NCBI GenBank assembly: GCA_034408895.1 | Contig: JAWXCI010000034.1 | Coordinates: 5,918 to 69,917, forward strand | Origin: UBA4660 sp034408895 | GTDB taxonomy: Bacteria; Bacteroidota; Bacteroidia; Flavobacteriales_D; Sanyastnellaceae | Direction: 5' to 3' | DNA: 64,000 nt | Shown here: positions 1 through 9,188 of the stretch, piece after piece | How the letters are laid out: each line of letters begins with the position of its first letter | Position numbering within the stretch: the stretch's first letter is position 1 | Program-made: the position numbers and the translations under genes | The notes under the pieces: generated by a model | Told to the model about the DNA's origin: nothing | The model's input: only the letters and a program-made list of their open reading frames with translations | Database searches by the model: none

Positions 1-58
1 TTACTTTTCAATCTTAATATCGCAACCCACTTTAGTCATCGATCTGAGGTTTTAAACA

Positions 59-1555
59 TTGGGCGAAATCCGCAAACAAAGTATTATTAATTCAGTGTTC
101 TCTTACTCGGGGATACTCATCGGTTTTGTCTATCTCATTTTCGTTTTGCCTGCCGCACTCAGCAAAGAGGAACTGGGACTTTCAAGGTTCCTTCTGTCTG
201 CTTCAGTATTGCTGGGAACTTTATTTACTCTGGGCCTGGGTGCTTTCACGCTGCGTTTTTTTCCACAGTTCCGAGATTCCGGAACGGGGCATCACGGCTT
301 TTTAAGATTGATTCTTTTCATTTCAGCCCTTGGTTTTTTGCTGATGTCCGTCCTGCTCTTTATTTTCAAAGGACAAATGGCAAGATGGTTTTCTGATTCG
401 CATAGCATCATTGAATACGGCTACCTTGTTTTACCCATGGCTTTCAGCCTTGGAATGTTTTCAGTGGTAAATGCCTATTGCATGGCTCTTTTCCGTACGG
501 CCATGGGCAGTTTTCTCAATGATGTTTTCATCCGGCTATTGCTGCTTGCTCTTGCCCTGTTTCATTTGGCCGGATGGATTTCGTTTGAGATTTTTCTTTA
601 CTCCACTGCCGGTGCGTTTCTGTTGCAACTGATTGCAATGTTGATTTACGTGATGTTGATTGACAACGGCCTGCAACATGCCATTGACTGGCGTTTTATC
701 CGATCGAACAATGCCCGCAGCATGTTTACATACCTGGTCTACCTGGCACCTGCAGGTCTTGCGTCCATGGCCCTGCGGCAAATTGACACGGTATTGCTTG
801 GAAGCAATATCGCTGGTGAAGGAGTGCTGGAAGGTGTCGCAATATTTTCAGTGGCAGTTACCATAGCAGTGCTCATTGATGCACCCGCTGCATCCCTTGG
901 CCGCATCTCCGATGCGAAAATTTCGGATGCCATTCATCGCAGAGATTTCAGTTTCATTTCCCGCACTTATCATTCCTCTGTAAGATTGCTTGCGGTAATT
1001 GGCGGCTTGCTCTATGTGGGCATCCTTATCAACCTGCAAAACCTGTGGCAGGTGATGCCCGATGATTATTCAGGAGGAACTGTGGTAGTTTACATTCTTG
1101 GCTTCAGTGCGTTTGTGAACATGGCCACCGGAGTAAATGGTTCATTGCTTACGCTGAGCGAACATTTTCGGAAAGTTGCGCGGCTGTTGTTTGTACTTGT
1201 GGTGCTGTCGGTGTTGCTCAACTTGTGGCTCATTCCCCACTATGGAATAATGGGAGCAGCCATTGCCTCTGCTGTTTCAATGGTCAGCTACAACGTTTGC
1301 AAAACATGGATGGTTTGGCGCGAATTCAAAGTACAGCCGCTGGATAGGTCGCTTCTTATTGTGATGCTATTGATGACCGCATGTTATTTTCTTAACAATA
1401 TAATTCCCACCGTTTTCAATCCCTGGTTGGACAGTGCCATGCGTTCTGCCATCATTCTATTGGTGTACTCACTGGTTTGCTTTTGGACAGGACTTATCCC
1501 TGAACTCTCGGAAATACTGGCAACAGTGCGAAAACGACTGGGTGTTCATAAATAG
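59..1555 (+). CDS. Polysaccharide flippase (Wzx/MATE-like, oligosaccharide flippase family)
   Basis: A 498-residue integral membrane protein with about 12-14 hydrophobic helices spread over its whole length and no soluble domain. The N-terminus (GEIRKQSIINSVFSYSGILIGF) resembles Bacteroidota members of the polysaccharide biosynthesis / MurJ-Wzx superfamily, which move lipid-linked glycans across the inner membrane. The substrate cannot be told from sequence. An in-frame stop lies just upstream at 53-55 and there is no ATG in this stretch, so the start is taken as TTG at 59. No glycosyltransferase lies beside it in the window; the gene may end a cluster that begins further upstream. The family assignment is fairly sure. 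Confidence 0.8.
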   Translation: MGEIRKQSIINSVFSYSGILIGFVYLIFVLPAALSKEELGLSRFLLSASVLLGTLFTLGLGAFTLRFFPQFRDSGTGHHGFLRLILFISALGFLLMSVLLFIFKGQMARWFSDSHSIIEYGYLVLPMAFSLGMFSVVNAYCMALFRTAMGSFLNDVFIRLLLLALALFHLAGWISFEIFLYSTAGAFLLQLIAMLIYVMLIDNGLQHAIDWRFIRSNNARSMFTYLVYLAPAGLASMALRQIDTVLLGSNIAGEGVLEGVAIFSVAVTIAVLIDAPAASLGRISDAKISDAIHRRDFSFISRTYHSSVRLLAVIGGLLYVGILINLQNLWQVMPDDYSGGTVVVYILGFSAFVNMATGVNGSLLTLSEHFRKVARLLFVLVVLSVLLNLWLIPHYGIMGAAIASAVSMVSYNVCKTWMVWREFKVQPLDRSLLIVMLLMTACYFLNNIIPTVFNPWLDSAMRSAIILLVYSLVCFWTGLIPELSEILATVRKRLGVHK

Positions 1556-1623
1556 GAAAAAGGGAACAAAATCAGTTCATTCCGTTATAGCACCACGAGG
1601 CACTTAATGTGCTAATACCAAAA

Positions 1624-1645
1624 GAAACGATTTAACAATCGTTTC
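1624..1645. promoter_or_regulatory. Probable TetR operator (perfect palindrome)
   Basis: Arms GAAACGATT and AATCGTTTC flank a TAAC centre, giving 9 bp of perfect dyad symmetry, 39 bp before the TetR gene. A further half-site-like AATCGTTTTA lies at about 1660-1669 and overlaps the -7 box. Size and position are typical of an autoregulatory TetR operator. Binding is inferred. Confidence 0.65.
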
Positions 1646-1667
1646 GTTTCCATTGGGCTAATCGTTT

Positions 1668-1675
1668 TATTTTCG
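1668..1675 (+). promoter_or_regulatory. Bacteroidota -7 promoter box for the TetR-efflux operon
   Basis: TATTTTCG matches TAnnTTTG at 7 of 8 positions and is followed by CGCCC, like other -7 boxes in this window. Transcription would start only a few bases before the ATG at 1684, so the message may be almost leaderless. The TetR palindrome covers the -33 side. Confidence 0.45.
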
Positions 1676-1683
1676 CGCCCTCA

Positions 1684-2298
1684 ATGTTGGAAAAGGAAAA
1701 TAAAATTATTGATTCGGCCTTTCAGGTTTTTATGCGTTACGGCATAAAAAGCGTGAACATGGATGATATGTCGAGGCATCTCGGCATGTCGAAGAAAACG
1801 CTTTATCAATATGTTTCGGACAAAGAGGATCTTGTTCGCAGAAGTGTGGCCACCTATTGCACAAAAGAAGATCATGATGTAAGGAAAATCACTAAACTTG
1901 GTTTGAATGCCATAGACGAATCGCTTGAAATAATGAAATGGGTATTGGCCAAGTTGCAGAACATGCACCCTTCTGTGAGCTACGATCTTGAAAAGTATCA
2001 CCCTGAAGTATTTCACTTGATGCGTGAGAACAGGCATCGTGCTATTTATGATTCCTGCATGTTGAATATGAAAAAAGGCCAGCGCGAAGGATTGTACCGA
2101 AAAGACTTCAACCCGGAAGTGATTGCAAAATTCTATATTTCTCGGATTGACCTCATTTTTGACCAGTCCACCTTCCCGGCAGGGCAATTCAATCCTCCAC
2201 AGGTTTATCTAGAAATGTTCAACTATCACATTCGCGGCATTGCATCAACTAAAGGTGTGGAGTACCTGAAAGAAAAAATGAAAACCACCAAATATTAA
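1684..2298 (+). CDS. TetR/AcrR family transcriptional regulator
   Basis: A 204-residue regulator. Residues 1-50 form the TetR helix-turn-helix: IIDSAFQVFMRYGIKSVNMDDMS leads into the recognition part HLGMSKKTLYQYVSDKEDLV. The rest is the helical ligand and dimer domain, with no known subclass recognised. It starts the operon TetR-TolC-adaptor-RND, with only 19 bp to the tolC-like gene, so it most likely represses the pump genes and itself through the palindrome at 1624-1645. The inducer is unknown. ATG 1684 places the HTH at the usual distance from the N-terminus. Confidence 0.9.
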   Translation: MLEKENKIIDSAFQVFMRYGIKSVNMDDMSRHLGMSKKTLYQYVSDKEDLVRRSVATYCTKEDHDVRKITKLGLNAIDESLEIMKWVLAKLQNMHPSVSYDLEKYHPEVFHLMRENRHRAIYDSCMLNMKKGQREGLYRKDFNPEVIAKFYISRIDLIFDQSTFPAGQFNPPQVYLEMFNYHIRGIASTKGVEYLKEKMKTTKY

Positions 2299-2317
2299 TA
2301 AAAGAATAAAATTCTCT

Positions 2318-3649
2318 ATGCCGAACCGGATCCCTTACCTCGCATTGACTATCATCCTTTGCGCTATGGATGTTTGTGTTTTTGCACAATCGCAATCCAT
2401 GACCTTGCAACAAGCTCAGGATTTTGCAATGAGGAATGCGTTTGTAGTGAAGAATGCCGGTTATGATGCTCAGGCAGCAAAACTGCAAACCGCTGAATTG
2501 ATTGGGATTGGCTTTCCACAAATAAGCGGAAGCCTGCAATACCAGAACTATATTGATTTGCCAACGAGTATCATTCCGGGAGATTTTTTCGGGGAGCCAG
2601 GGCAAGATGTGAGGCTGCAATTTGGCACACCTCACAACATGACTGTGGGTCTTAGCGTGTCGCAATTGCTCTTTGATGGTTCATGGCTTGTGGGTCTTGA
2701 AGCAGCACGCGCATACGCTGACCTGAAACAAAAACAGGTGGAACAATCGCAGGTGCAGTTGGAAGAAGCTGTCGCGCAGGCTTACCACCTCGCAGTGATA
2801 GCAGACAGAAATGTGGAACTGTTGCGCGAGTCAGGCGATGTGCTGACTAACTCTTTAAAGGAAGTGTCTGCCATGTTCAACGAAGGATTTACAGAACAAC
2901 AGGATGTGGATCAGTTGCAACTTTCTGTCAACGACCTTAACAATAGAATTGCCTATTCGGAACAGCAGCAGAAAATGACACTTGACCTCCTCAAGTTTCG
3001 CATCGGGATGCCCATTGCTGAAGAATTGTCGCTTGCTGAAAATGCTGATGCGCTGCTTGCCATTGCCATCAATGAACAGGGTGCGCTTCCCTTCATCATA
3101 GAAAACAATATTGACCTGAAAGTGCAGACAGGAGCGCTGGCCATGCAGCATCTCAACCTCAAAAACCAGAAGACAAAACTTCTCCCCAGCCTGGGTGCGT
3201 TTTACAATTTGCAATCACAGGCATTGCGCAACGACTTCGATTTTTTAGATACCGGCAAACCATGGTTCCCTATCCAATTGTGGGGCGTACAATTGAATGT
3301 GCCCATCTTCTCCGGCATGAGCAAACAAAAAAGCATTGACAGAGCAAGGGTGGAGGTACAACGGATGACTGACATGGTTTCCCTCTTGCGCGAATCCCTT
3401 CAGCTTGAATACAACAGCGCAAAAACGGAATACGATTATGCACTCATCAACTACAACTCATCAAAGAGTAGTCTTGAACTTGCTGAAAAAATCCTTACCA
3501 CTACCAACATCAAATTCAAGGAAGGACTGAATTCCAGTTTTGAAGTGAGCCAGCATCAATCACAGGTACTCGCAGCTCAAGGCAGTTTCATTGATAGCAT
3601 GTTGAAACTGCTGAATGCAAAAACGCGGATGATGAAAGCTGTGGGGTAA
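2318..3649 (+). CDS. TolC family outer-membrane efflux protein
   Basis: A 443-residue protein with an N-terminal signal peptide (hydrophobic to about residue 22, ending CVFAQ). It starts the mature chain with SMTLQQAQDFAMRNAF, the usual opening of TolC/OEP proteins. Two long alpha-helical hairpin regions rich in Q, E, A and L follow (about residues 120-220 and 330-443). It should form the trimeric outer-membrane duct for the RND pump encoded two genes downstream. It lies 19 bp after the TetR gene and 110 bp before the adaptor. Substrate range cannot be read from the sequence. Confidence 0.9.
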   Translation: MPNRIPYLALTIILCAMDVCVFAQSQSMTLQQAQDFAMRNAFVVKNAGYDAQAAKLQTAELIGIGFPQISGSLQYQNYIDLPTSIIPGDFFGEPGQDVRLQFGTPHNMTVGLSVSQLLFDGSWLVGLEAARAYADLKQKQVEQSQVQLEEAVAQAYHLAVIADRNVELLRESGDVLTNSLKEVSAMFNEGFTEQQDVDQLQLSVNDLNNRIAYSEQQQKMTLDLLKFRIGMPIAEELSLAENADALLAIAINEQGALPFIIENNIDLKVQTGALAMQHLNLKNQKTKLLPSLGAFYNLQSQALRNDFDFLDTGKPWFPIQLWGVQLNVPIFSGMSKQKSIDRARVEVQRMTDMVSLLRESLQLEYNSAKTEYDYALINYNSSKSSLELAEKILTTTNIKFKEGLNSSFEVSQHQSQVLAAQGSFIDSMLKLLNAKTRMMKAVG

Positions 3650-3759
3650 TGGGGTAATAAATGGCGGCAGGAACCAGTCGGGAGAAAGCAAAAAGCAATA
3701 GGCAAAAAAAACAAAGTGGAATCGTAAAATCTATCTTCTAACATCTCAAATCATTTTAA

Positions 3760-4914
3760 ATGAAAATCTATTTTCCAATCCTTGCACTCACCGTTTTGAT
3801 AATGGCATCCTGCGGAGGAAATTCTGTTGCGGACGTAAGCCTCGTTCAACTCGAACATAAACGCGATTCGCTTAAGGCTCGCTATGATTCGTTGGGCAAA
3901 GCCATTGCGGAAATCGAAAAATTGATTGCGCAGAAAGACACTGCATTTAAACCCACTATGGTCACTACCGTGCAAATCGGCAAGAAGGATTTCGATTCTT
4001 ACTTTATGGTACAAGGCAGTGTGAACAGCGACCGCAACGCTCAGGTTTTGCCCGAAATGCCTGGCCTTATTAAAAAGATTTATGTGAAAGAGGGCGACCG
4101 CGTTTCTGCTGGACAAAAACTGGCACAGTTGGATAATGCAGTGGCAAGCGAGCAAGTGAACCAAGCCGAAATCAATTTATCGCTTGCCACAGACTTGTTC
4201 GAAAAACAAGAAAATCTGTGGAAACAAAAAGTGGGAAGCGAAGTGCAATATCTCGATGCGAAGAACAGAAAAGAGAATGCGCAAAACCAGCTGGCCACTA
4301 TAAAAGAACAACTTGGCAAATACTCGGTGACTGCCCCTTTTGCGGGCACAGTTGAATCTATAGACTTAAAGGAAGGTGAACTCGCCAACGGGATGACACC
4401 ACTGATGCGCATCGTAAATCTCGATGACACCTACATGAAGGCGGGCGTGAGCGAAAATTACCTGGCCGTGGCGAAACAAGGTGCGGCAGTGCAGGTTATT
4501 ATTCCAAATATGGACACAATCAATTCCACCATTGCGCGTGTGGGTAATTTTATTAAGAGCGAAAACCGAACGTTTGAAATCACTGTGAATCTGCCCGTGA
4601 ATAACCTGATGATGAAACCCAATCTTGTGGGTGCCGTGCGCATCAACGATTACCATGCGGACAGCGCAGTTGTTCTCCTTTCATCGCTCATTATGCACGA
4701 TGCTGAAGACCGCAGCTTTGTGTTTCTGCTTGATGAGAAAGAGGGAAAATACTTTGCGAAAAAAACCATACTCACTACCGGTAGAAACTATAACGGCCAG
4801 CAGGAAATTCTTGGCGGCCTTGCTGGCACTGAACGCATCATTGACAAGGGAGCAAGGAAACTTGTGGATGGGCAGGAAGTGCGAATTGAGAATGGACAAT
4901 TGACATCCCGATAG
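3760..4914 (+). CDS. RND efflux periplasmic adaptor (HlyD/MFP family), lipoprotein
   Basis: A 384-residue membrane-fusion protein. A lipobox (LIMASC, Cys18) marks it as a lipoprotein. Residues about 27-60 are a heptad-like coiled coil (LEHKRDSLKARYDSLGKAI), an N-terminal extension often seen in Bacteroidota adaptors. The biotinyl-lipoyl domain follows (VLPEMPGLIKKIYVKEGDRVSAGQKLAQL, about 90-120), then the hairpin and beta-barrel. It links the RND pump to TolC. The last residues (NGQLTSR) and the stop codon are read from a palindromic intergenic repeat at 4907-4921, so the native C-terminus has probably been extended or replaced. Confidence 0.9.
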   Translation: MKIYFPILALTVLIMASCGGNSVADVSLVQLEHKRDSLKARYDSLGKAIAEIEKLIAQKDTAFKPTMVTTVQIGKKDFDSYFMVQGSVNSDRNAQVLPEMPGLIKKIYVKEGDRVSAGQKLAQLDNAVASEQVNQAEINLSLATDLFEKQENLWKQKVGSEVQYLDAKNRKENAQNQLATIKEQLGKYSVTAPFAGTVESIDLKEGELANGMTPLMRIVNLDDTYMKAGVSENYLAVAKQGAAVQVIIPNMDTINSTIARVGNFIKSENRTFEITVNLPVNNLMMKPNLVGAVRINDYHADSAVVLLSSLIMHDAEDRSFVFLLDEKEGKYFAKKTILTTGRNYNGQQEILGGLAGTERIIDKGARKLVDGQEVRIENGQLTSR

Positions 4915-4921
4915 TTATCGG
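4907..4921. repeat. Interspersed palindromic repeat, copy A (supplies adaptor stop codon)
   Basis: CCCGATAGTTATCGG, preceded by GGACAATTGACAT. The TAG within CCCGATAG is the stop codon of the adaptor gene. An inverted partner with the same flank (ATGTCCATTGTCAATT) lies at 5005-5020, so about 110 bp between the adaptor and RND genes is bracketed by inverted copies. Confidence 0.7.
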
Positions 4922-5004
4922 AAGGCAATTGAAAAATTTTGCATTTTCAATTCAGAATTTTGTTCGAATGAAATAACGCAGTCAGAGATAATGATCCAAT
5001 GTCT

Positions 5005-5020
5005 CCCGATAGATATCGGG
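5005..5020. repeat. Interspersed palindromic repeat, copy B
   Basis: CCCGATAGATATCGGG is a perfect 16-bp palindrome. It is followed by ATGTCCATTGTCAATT, the near reverse complement of the sequence flanking copy A. It lies 27 bp before the RND gene start. Confidence 0.75.
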
Positions 5021-5047
5021 ATGTCCATTGTCAATTAAAAAAATGAT

Positions 5048-8000
5048 ATGTCAACCGAAACCAATCCATCCCACACTGAAGTTTCCTACCGCCAATTCGG
5101 CTTAAGCAACTGGGCACTCAACAACAAAAAAGTGGTCTTCGTGCTCACGGCTATCATTCTGGTGTGGGGTGTGTGGACGTACCTCACGGTACCCAAAGAG
5201 AGCTTTCCGGAAATTATTATCCCTACCATTTATGTGGGCACTCCTTATCCCGGTAACTCCCCTGAAGATATTGAAAAACTCATAACCCGGCCGCTTGAAA
5301 AAGAGATAAACACCATTACAGGAGTTGATAAACTCACCAGCACATCTGTGCAGGGATATTCGAGTGTGCAGGTGGAATTTGATTTTGATATTTCACCCAC
5401 GGAGGCGTTGCGCAAAGTGAAAGAGAAAGTGGATGCCGCTATGGCCGACCCGGATTTCCCAAAAGACATACCGTCAGAGCCTGATGTTTTCGAAACCAAT
5501 TTTTCAGAACAAATTCCCATCATGAACATCAATCTCAGCGGTGATTATTCGTTGGAGGATTTGAAGGACTATGCGGAAGAATTAAAAGATGAAATAGAGG
5601 AATTGCCTCAGATTAATAAGGTGGATATAAAAGGCTTGGGCGAAAAGGAAATGCGCGTGGAGCTGGACAACATGGCGCTTGAGGCCAGGGAACTTTCGTT
5701 CGATGATGTGTCGGGCGCCATTGCCAAACAAAACCTGACCATAAGTGGTGGTGATGTGCGCATTGGCGATTTCAACCGCTCTGTAAAAGTGGTGGGCGAC
5801 ATTACCAGTGTGGAGGACCTCGAAAATCTCATCATAAAAGATGAAGCGCAAAACATTGTTTATCTGCGCGATGTGGCAAAAGTTGTTTTTGCAGAAAAAG
5901 AAAAGGAATCTTACGCACGGGAATTCTCCCAACCTGTTGTAAGCCTTGATGTGATAAAACGGGCAGGCGAAAACGTAATCATTGCCAGTGACAGCATCAA
6001 CAGCTTGATAGCCCGAATGCAGGTAAATGAGTTGCCGGAAAATCTCACCATCACCGTGACCAACGACCAGAGTGCATTCACTCGTGTGCAGGTGAGCGAT
6101 TTGGAAAACAACATTTTCTTCGGTGTGGTACTCGTGGTGCTGGTCATGCTTTTTTGGCTCGGATTGCGCAACGCATTGTTTGTGGGTGTGGCGATTCCGC
6201 TCACCATGCTGCTTTCGTTTAGCATACTCAGTGCTATGGGTGTAACGCTTAACCTGATGGTGCTCTTCTCGCTGGTGCTTGCACTGGGCATGTTCGTGGA
6301 TAACAGCATTGTGGTGGTTGAAAACACCTTTCGTCTCATGCAGGAGGGAAAGAGTAAATGGGACGCTGCAAAAATTGGTGTTGGCGAAGTGGCTTGGCCT
6401 GTCATGGCTTCCACCGTTACCAATGTGGTGGCTTACATACCGCTTGCGGTTTGGCCCGGCATGATGGGTGAGTTTATGCAATATCTCCCCATGACTGTTA
6501 TTGTAGTGCTTGGTGCCTCACTAGTTGTGTCGCTGGTTATCAATCCCGTTTTGTGTTTGCAATACATGCGCGTGGACGACATAGAAAAAAATCCGCGGAG
6601 GCTCCGCATCACTTCATTCATTCTCATCGGCCTCGGATTATTGTTTGCTTTTGGAGGTGTAACATTCCTCGGAAACATTCTCTTGCTGCTTGGCATTATC
6701 ATGTTGACGAATAAATACCTGTTAAACCCTCTTGCAAAAAAATTCCAACGTGGTCCTCTTCATCGTCTCGATAATTTTTATCATAGGGTTTTGGCTTATG
6801 CAATTGTGGATGGAAGAAAAAGATGGTTCTTCCTGGGGACAGTTGGCTTGCTGCTTCTCTCGTTTGTTTTTATGGGAATCTTCCCTCCCAAAACTTTATT
6901 CTTCCCGGTAGGCGACCCTCAATACGTGAATGTGTTTCTCGACAAACCCATAGGAACCGATATTGAAACCACCAACCGTGTTGCTAAGGAGGTGGAAGAA
7001 ATTATTCTCTCCGAGTTGAAGCAATACGATGACCCTTCAATAAAAGAGAAGAACAAAAACTTTTTGGTGACCTCCGTAATATCCAATGTAGGCAACGGAA
7101 CCAGCGACCCATCGCAAGGCCCATCATTCGAAAACACACCCCACAAGGCGCGTATCACCATTGCCTTTGTGGAAAGCAGATGGAGGCGTGACAGCAGCAC
7201 TACTAATGTGATGAGCAATCTGCGCACACGCCTTCGCGATTATCCCGATGCATCCATTGTGGTAAGCCCATCGGAAATGGGACCGCCTACTGGTGCGCCC
7301 ATCAGTATAGAATTGCGGGGCGATGATTACGACTCACTTCTGGTGGCAGCAGCAGGTTTAAAAAATGTCCTGGAAGCAAAGTACATAGCGGGCATCGAGG
7401 AGTTGAAAGTGGATGTGAACAGAGAGAAACCTGAGCTGCCTATAGTGGTAGACCACGAACGTGCGCGGAGGTATGGATTGAGTGTTGCACAAATTGGGAA
7501 TGCCGTGCGCACATCCATTTACGGTTCGGAAATTTCCACCTTCAAACAAGGTGAAGACGATTACGAAATAAACCTCCGTTTTGGCGACCAGACTAAGGAC
7601 AGCCCTGAAAGTATCCTTAACCAGCGCATTACTTATCGCGACATGGCTTCAGGAAAAATAGTGCAGGTTCCTATTTCTGCGGTGGCATCCTACAAGGAAG
7701 ATTACACTTTTAATTCAGTAAAACGCAAAAACCTTGATAGGGTGGTAAACATTACCTCCAATGTGCTGGACGGATACAATGCCAATGAAGTGGTGGAGAA
7801 TATCAAGAATGCCATGAGCAATTTCGAAACACCCCAGGGCACTACCTGGGGTTTTGTGGGGCAGCAGGAAGAACAGGCCAAAGAAATGTCGTTCCTCCTC
7901 AAAGCATTGCTCATTGCATTGCTCGGTGTGTTCCTCATTTTGGTGGCCGAGTTCAACTCCATAAGCACACCAGTAATTCTAATGTTCTCCGTTTTCTTTT

Positions 8001-8521
8001 CGTTTATCGGGGTGCTGCTTGGCCTGGTTATTTTCCGGCAAGACTTTGTCATTATTATGACCATGCTCGGCATTATTTCCCTGGCTGGTGTGGTGGTCAA
8101 TAATTCAATAGTGTTGATTGATTATACCGTGATGCTTATTGATCGAAAGAAACAGGAATTGAACCTTGGCCGCGAGGGGCAATTGCCGTGGGAAGAATTA
8201 AAAAGCATTGTAATTGATGCCGGTGCTAAACGACTGCGCCCTGTTATGCTTACTGCCATCACCACCATTCTGGGACTTGTTCCGTTGGTTCTTGGATTAA
8301 ACATTGACTTCGTGAATTGGTTCTCTACCTACGATGCCAACTTTTATCTGGGTGGCGATAACATGGCGTTCTGGGGACCCATGTCGTGGGCCATTATTTA
8401 CGGTGTCATCTTCTCGTTCTTCCTTACACTTATTATGGTTCCGGTAATGTTTGTGATGCTCCAAAAGGTGAAGTACAGGTGGGTGTATAAACTGCCTGCC
8501 GGGAGAAAGCAATCCCGATAA
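5048..8521 (+). CDS. Efflux RND transporter permease subunit (AcrB/HAE1 type)
   Basis: An 1157-residue inner-membrane pump, slightly longer than AcrB. TM1 lies at about residues 28-48. The periplasmic porter domain begins with VPKESFPEIIIPTIYVGTPYPG, typical of RND proteins. TM4 carries the proton-relay motif GMFVDNSIVVVEN (Asp418, Asn419), so the second acidic residue of AcrB is Asn here. The second half repeats the fold (PTGAPISIELRG, then GIISLAGVVVNNSIVLIDY). It should work with the adaptor and TolC encoded upstream. The C-terminal residues (KQSR) and the TAA stop are read from a palindromic repeat at 8514-8529, as in the adaptor gene. Drug, lipid or metal substrate is unknown. Confidence 0.93.
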   Translation: MSTETNPSHTEVSYRQFGLSNWALNNKKVVFVLTAIILVWGVWTYLTVPKESFPEIIIPTIYVGTPYPGNSPEDIEKLITRPLEKEINTITGVDKLTSTSVQGYSSVQVEFDFDISPTEALRKVKEKVDAAMADPDFPKDIPSEPDVFETNFSEQIPIMNINLSGDYSLEDLKDYAEELKDEIEELPQINKVDIKGLGEKEMRVELDNMALEARELSFDDVSGAIAKQNLTISGGDVRIGDFNRSVKVVGDITSVEDLENLIIKDEAQNIVYLRDVAKVVFAEKEKESYAREFSQPVVSLDVIKRAGENVIIASDSINSLIARMQVNELPENLTITVTNDQSAFTRVQVSDLENNIFFGVVLVVLVMLFWLGLRNALFVGVAIPLTMLLSFSILSAMGVTLNLMVLFSLVLALGMFVDNSIVVVENTFRLMQEGKSKWDAAKIGVGEVAWPVMASTVTNVVAYIPLAVWPGMMGEFMQYLPMTVIVVLGASLVVSLVINPVLCLQYMRVDDIEKNPRRLRITSFILIGLGLLFAFGGVTFLGNILLLLGIIMLTNKYLLNPLAKKFQRGPLHRLDNFYHRVLAYAIVDGRKRWFFLGTVGLLLLSFVFMGIFPPKTLFFPVGDPQYVNVFLDKPIGTDIETTNRVAKEVEEIILSELKQYDDPSIKEKNKNFLVTSVISNVGNGTSDPSQGPSFENTPHKARITIAFVESRWRRDSSTTNVMSNLRTRLRDYPDASIVVSPSEMGPPTGAPISIELRGDDYDSLLVAAAGLKNVLEAKYIAGIEELKVDVNREKPELPIVVDHERARRYGLSVAQIGNAVRTSIYGSEISTFKQGEDDYEINLRFGDQTKDSPESILNQRITYRDMASGKIVQVPISAVASYKEDYTFNSVKRKNLDRVVNITSNVLDGYNANEVVENIKNAMSNFETPQGTTWGFVGQQEEQAKEMSFLLKALLIALLGVFLILVAEFNSISTPVILMFSVFFSFIGVLLGLVIFRQDFVIIMTMLGIISLAGVVVNNSIVLIDYTVMLIDRKKQELNLGREGQLPWEELKSIVIDAGAKRLRPVMLTAITTILGLVPLVLGLNIDFVNWFSTYDANFYLGGDNMAFWGPMSWAIIYGVIFSFFLTLIMVPVMFVMLQKVKYRWVYKLPAGRKQSR

Positions 8522-8529
8522 CTATCGCG
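8514..8529. repeat. Interspersed palindromic repeat, copy C (supplies RND stop codon)
   Basis: CCCGATAACTATCGCG, an imperfect member of the CCCGATAnnTATCGGG family. TAA within CCCGATAA is the stop codon of the RND gene. Confidence 0.65.
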
Positions 8530-8568
8530 ATGCCAACCCTTGATGAGGTTTGAATTGTAAACGCCCTT

Positions 8569-9018
8569 TTAAGGCTCTTCAAGATGTACTACTTCCACAC
8601 TTGCTTCTTCAAGAAACGCTAGTCCGGTGGTGTCCTTGTATTGCACCATGTACACTAGTCGCCTGATGCCCGCCTGCAAAATCAATTTGCAACATTCCTT
8701 GCAAGGTGAAAGAGTAATGTAAAGTGTAGAGAAATTTGCATTGTTGGTGGAGCGCGCCACTTTCATTATTGCATTGGCTTCCGCATGGAGCACGTACCAC
8801 TGGGTTTCTCCGCTTTCATCTTCACACTCATTCGGGAAGCCGCTGGGTGTGCCATTGTAACCATCGCTGATAATCATTCCGTCCTTCACCACCAATGCCC
8901 CCACTTTTTTTCTTTTGCAATGAGAAAGTTTAGCCCATTCAATAGCCATCTTTAAGTATGCGCGGTCATAACGTTCTTGCTTTACAGAACTCTTGTATTT
9001 GATTTCTCCTTCGGTCAT
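8569..9018 (-). CDS. dCMP/cytidine deaminase family protein (ComEB-like)
   Basis: A 149-residue zinc deaminase. The zinc site is HAEANAIM (His78, catalytic Glu80) and SPCKECC (Cys106 and Cys109 as ligands). Residues about 33-61 (CKRKKVGALVVKDGMIISDGYNGTP) are typical of deoxycytidylate deaminases, which convert dCMP to dUMP for thymidylate synthesis. The start is taken at 9018 (MTEGEIKYKS). The reading frame stays open to 9090, but a -7 promoter box at 9034-9041 supports the shorter start. It converges with the RND gene and is divergent from gmd. Confidence 0.9.
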   Translation of the reverse strand: MTEGEIKYKSSVKQERYDRAYLKMAIEWAKLSHCKRKKVGALVVKDGMIISDGYNGTPSGFPNECEDESGETQWYVLHAEANAIMKVARSTNNANFSTLYITLSPCKECCKLILQAGIRRLVYMVQYKDTTGLAFLEEASVEVVHLEEP

Positions 9019-9033
9019 TTTTTTTAGAGGGGG

Positions 9034-9041
9034 CGAAGATA
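9034..9041 (-). promoter_or_regulatory. -7 promoter box for dCMP deaminase gene
   Basis: On the minus strand TATCTTCG followed by CCCCC matches TAnnTTTG at 7 of 8 positions, 15 bp before the ATG at 9018. It is part of the TAnnTTYG + C-rich pattern seen repeatedly here. Confidence 0.4.
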
Positions 9042-9129
9042 AAAGGAGCCACGCAGCACGTTGGTCCACCTGAATTAAGACTGGATGCATCTATTGTCAT
9101 CATCCTACAGCCAATAATCTCTAAGACTT

Positions 9130-9137
9130 TATTTTCG
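9130..9137 (+). promoter_or_regulatory. -7 promoter box for gmd
   Basis: TATTTTCG followed by CTCACC, 51 bp before the gmd ATG, matches the Bacteroidota -7 consensus at 7 of 8 positions. No clear -33 element was found. Confidence 0.35.
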
Positions 9138-9188
9138 CTCACCTCAAAAGGAGTAACAGAAGCTCTCTGCGAGAAAAAGAAAAACTAC

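Noticed and set aside
1681..2187. A 168-residue minus-strand frame opposite the TetR gene
   Set aside because: The plus strand encodes a clear TetR protein; the antisense frame shows no motif or signal.
5582..6481. A 299-residue minus-strand frame, rich in histidine
   Set aside because: It lies entirely inside the RND permease gene, which has strong family motifs; the antisense frame is a shadow of its codon use.
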